64,000 bases of DNA from Butyrivibrio fibrisolvens 16/4 (GTDB lineage: Bacteria > Bacillota > Clostridia > Lachnospirales > Lachnospiraceae). Below, one piece after another: positions 63,951-64,000 of the stretch. Within the stretch, counting starts at the first letter, position 1. Each line of letters begins with the position of its first letter. A model generated the notes under the pieces. It did not search any database, was not told the DNA's origin, and saw nothing but the letters and a program-made list of their open reading frames with translations. Location of the stretch: NCBI GenBank assembly GCA_000209815.1, contig FP929036.1:1013110-1077109 (forward strand), in the 5' to 3' direction. Made by a program: the position numbers and the translations under genes.

Positions 63951-63979
63951 TTGACAAATACCCTAAGGGGGTATATATT
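63951..63979 (+). promoter_or_regulatory. CsoR-type copper-responsive promoter at window edge
   Basis: TTGACA (63951-63956), 17-bp spacer, TATATT (63974-63979). The spacer is ATACCC-TAAG-GGGGTAT (63958-63974), almost the same as the known CsoR box of the Bacillus copZA promoter. The gene it drives, probably csoR, copZ or copA, lies beyond the right edge. Confidence 0.75.
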
Positions 63980-64000
63980 TATATCAGTAAGATACCCCGA

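Overview
The window reads as chromosome from an anaerobic, carbohydrate-degrading member of the Lachnospiraceae. A Butyrivibrio/Pseudobutyrivibrio-like rumen or gut bacterium is my best guess, by inference only. Grounds are the low G+C, the clostridial-type FeoA/FeoB with a Cys-rich partner, β-glucoside PTS, CUT1 sugar transporters without their own ATPase, a CBM61-like GH53 galactanase, an NhaC-type antiporter and DUF3793 next to flavodoxin. Nearly all genes lie on the + strand in short operons closed by clear intrinsic terminators. I see no rRNA, tRNA, IS element, prophage or CRISPR array.

Layout. 0-5.8 kb: MATE exporter, ferrous-iron operon (two FeoA, FeoB, Cys-rich peptide), AraC regulator. 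5.8-10.7 kb: β-glucoside module (RAT antiterminator site, LicT, PTS EII, GH1 6-phospho-β-glucosidase). 10.7-16.6 kb: two-component system divergent from a MacAB-like efflux operon. 16.6-23.6 kb: LacI-controlled maltodextrin operon (lipoprotein, GH13, binding protein, MalF/MalG). 23.6-31.6 kb: second LacI regulator, an LplA/LplB/YtcP-type ABC transporter and a large secreted GH53 galactanase. 31.7-36.2 kb: chemoreceptor and a periplasmic-sensor kinase-like protein without the phospho-acceptor His. 36.2-42.9 kb: deoxy-sugar (rhamnose/fucose) catabolism. 43-53.8 kb: sulfur and Fe-S block (NifS, NifU, LarE, TcdA, TtcA-like, LysR, Rrf2, polar amino-acid ABC transporter). 53.9-58.7 kb: second chemoreceptor, then metNIQ behind a Met-rich leader peptide. 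58.8-64 kb: DUF3793-flavodoxin, an XRE-DUF4160 pair under a perfect 30-bp palindrome, gene remnants, FNT channel, ZIP transporter and a CsoR-type promoter at the edge.

Three regulatory signals stand out. (1) A 39-codon leader peptide with nine Met codons sits before metNIQ and overlaps mutually exclusive antiterminator and terminator hairpins: a translational attenuator for methionine uptake. (2) The dyad GTTAG-N6-CTAA(C/T) occurs twice before feo and once before DUF3793-flavodoxin, suggesting an iron-responsive regulon. (3) A TAGGT-N3-TAGG repeat occurs before nifS, the Rrf2 gene and the SGNH/ABC operon, with a shared ACCTA-N9-TAGGT dyad at the -35 of the two target promoters, suggesting a local Rrf2 regulon.

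Quality warning: 17 genes are broken by 20 single-base indels, mostly one A or T missing from a run. In every case restoring one base restores the family sequence, so these look like sequencing errors, not decay. I give such genes their full repaired span and note the site.
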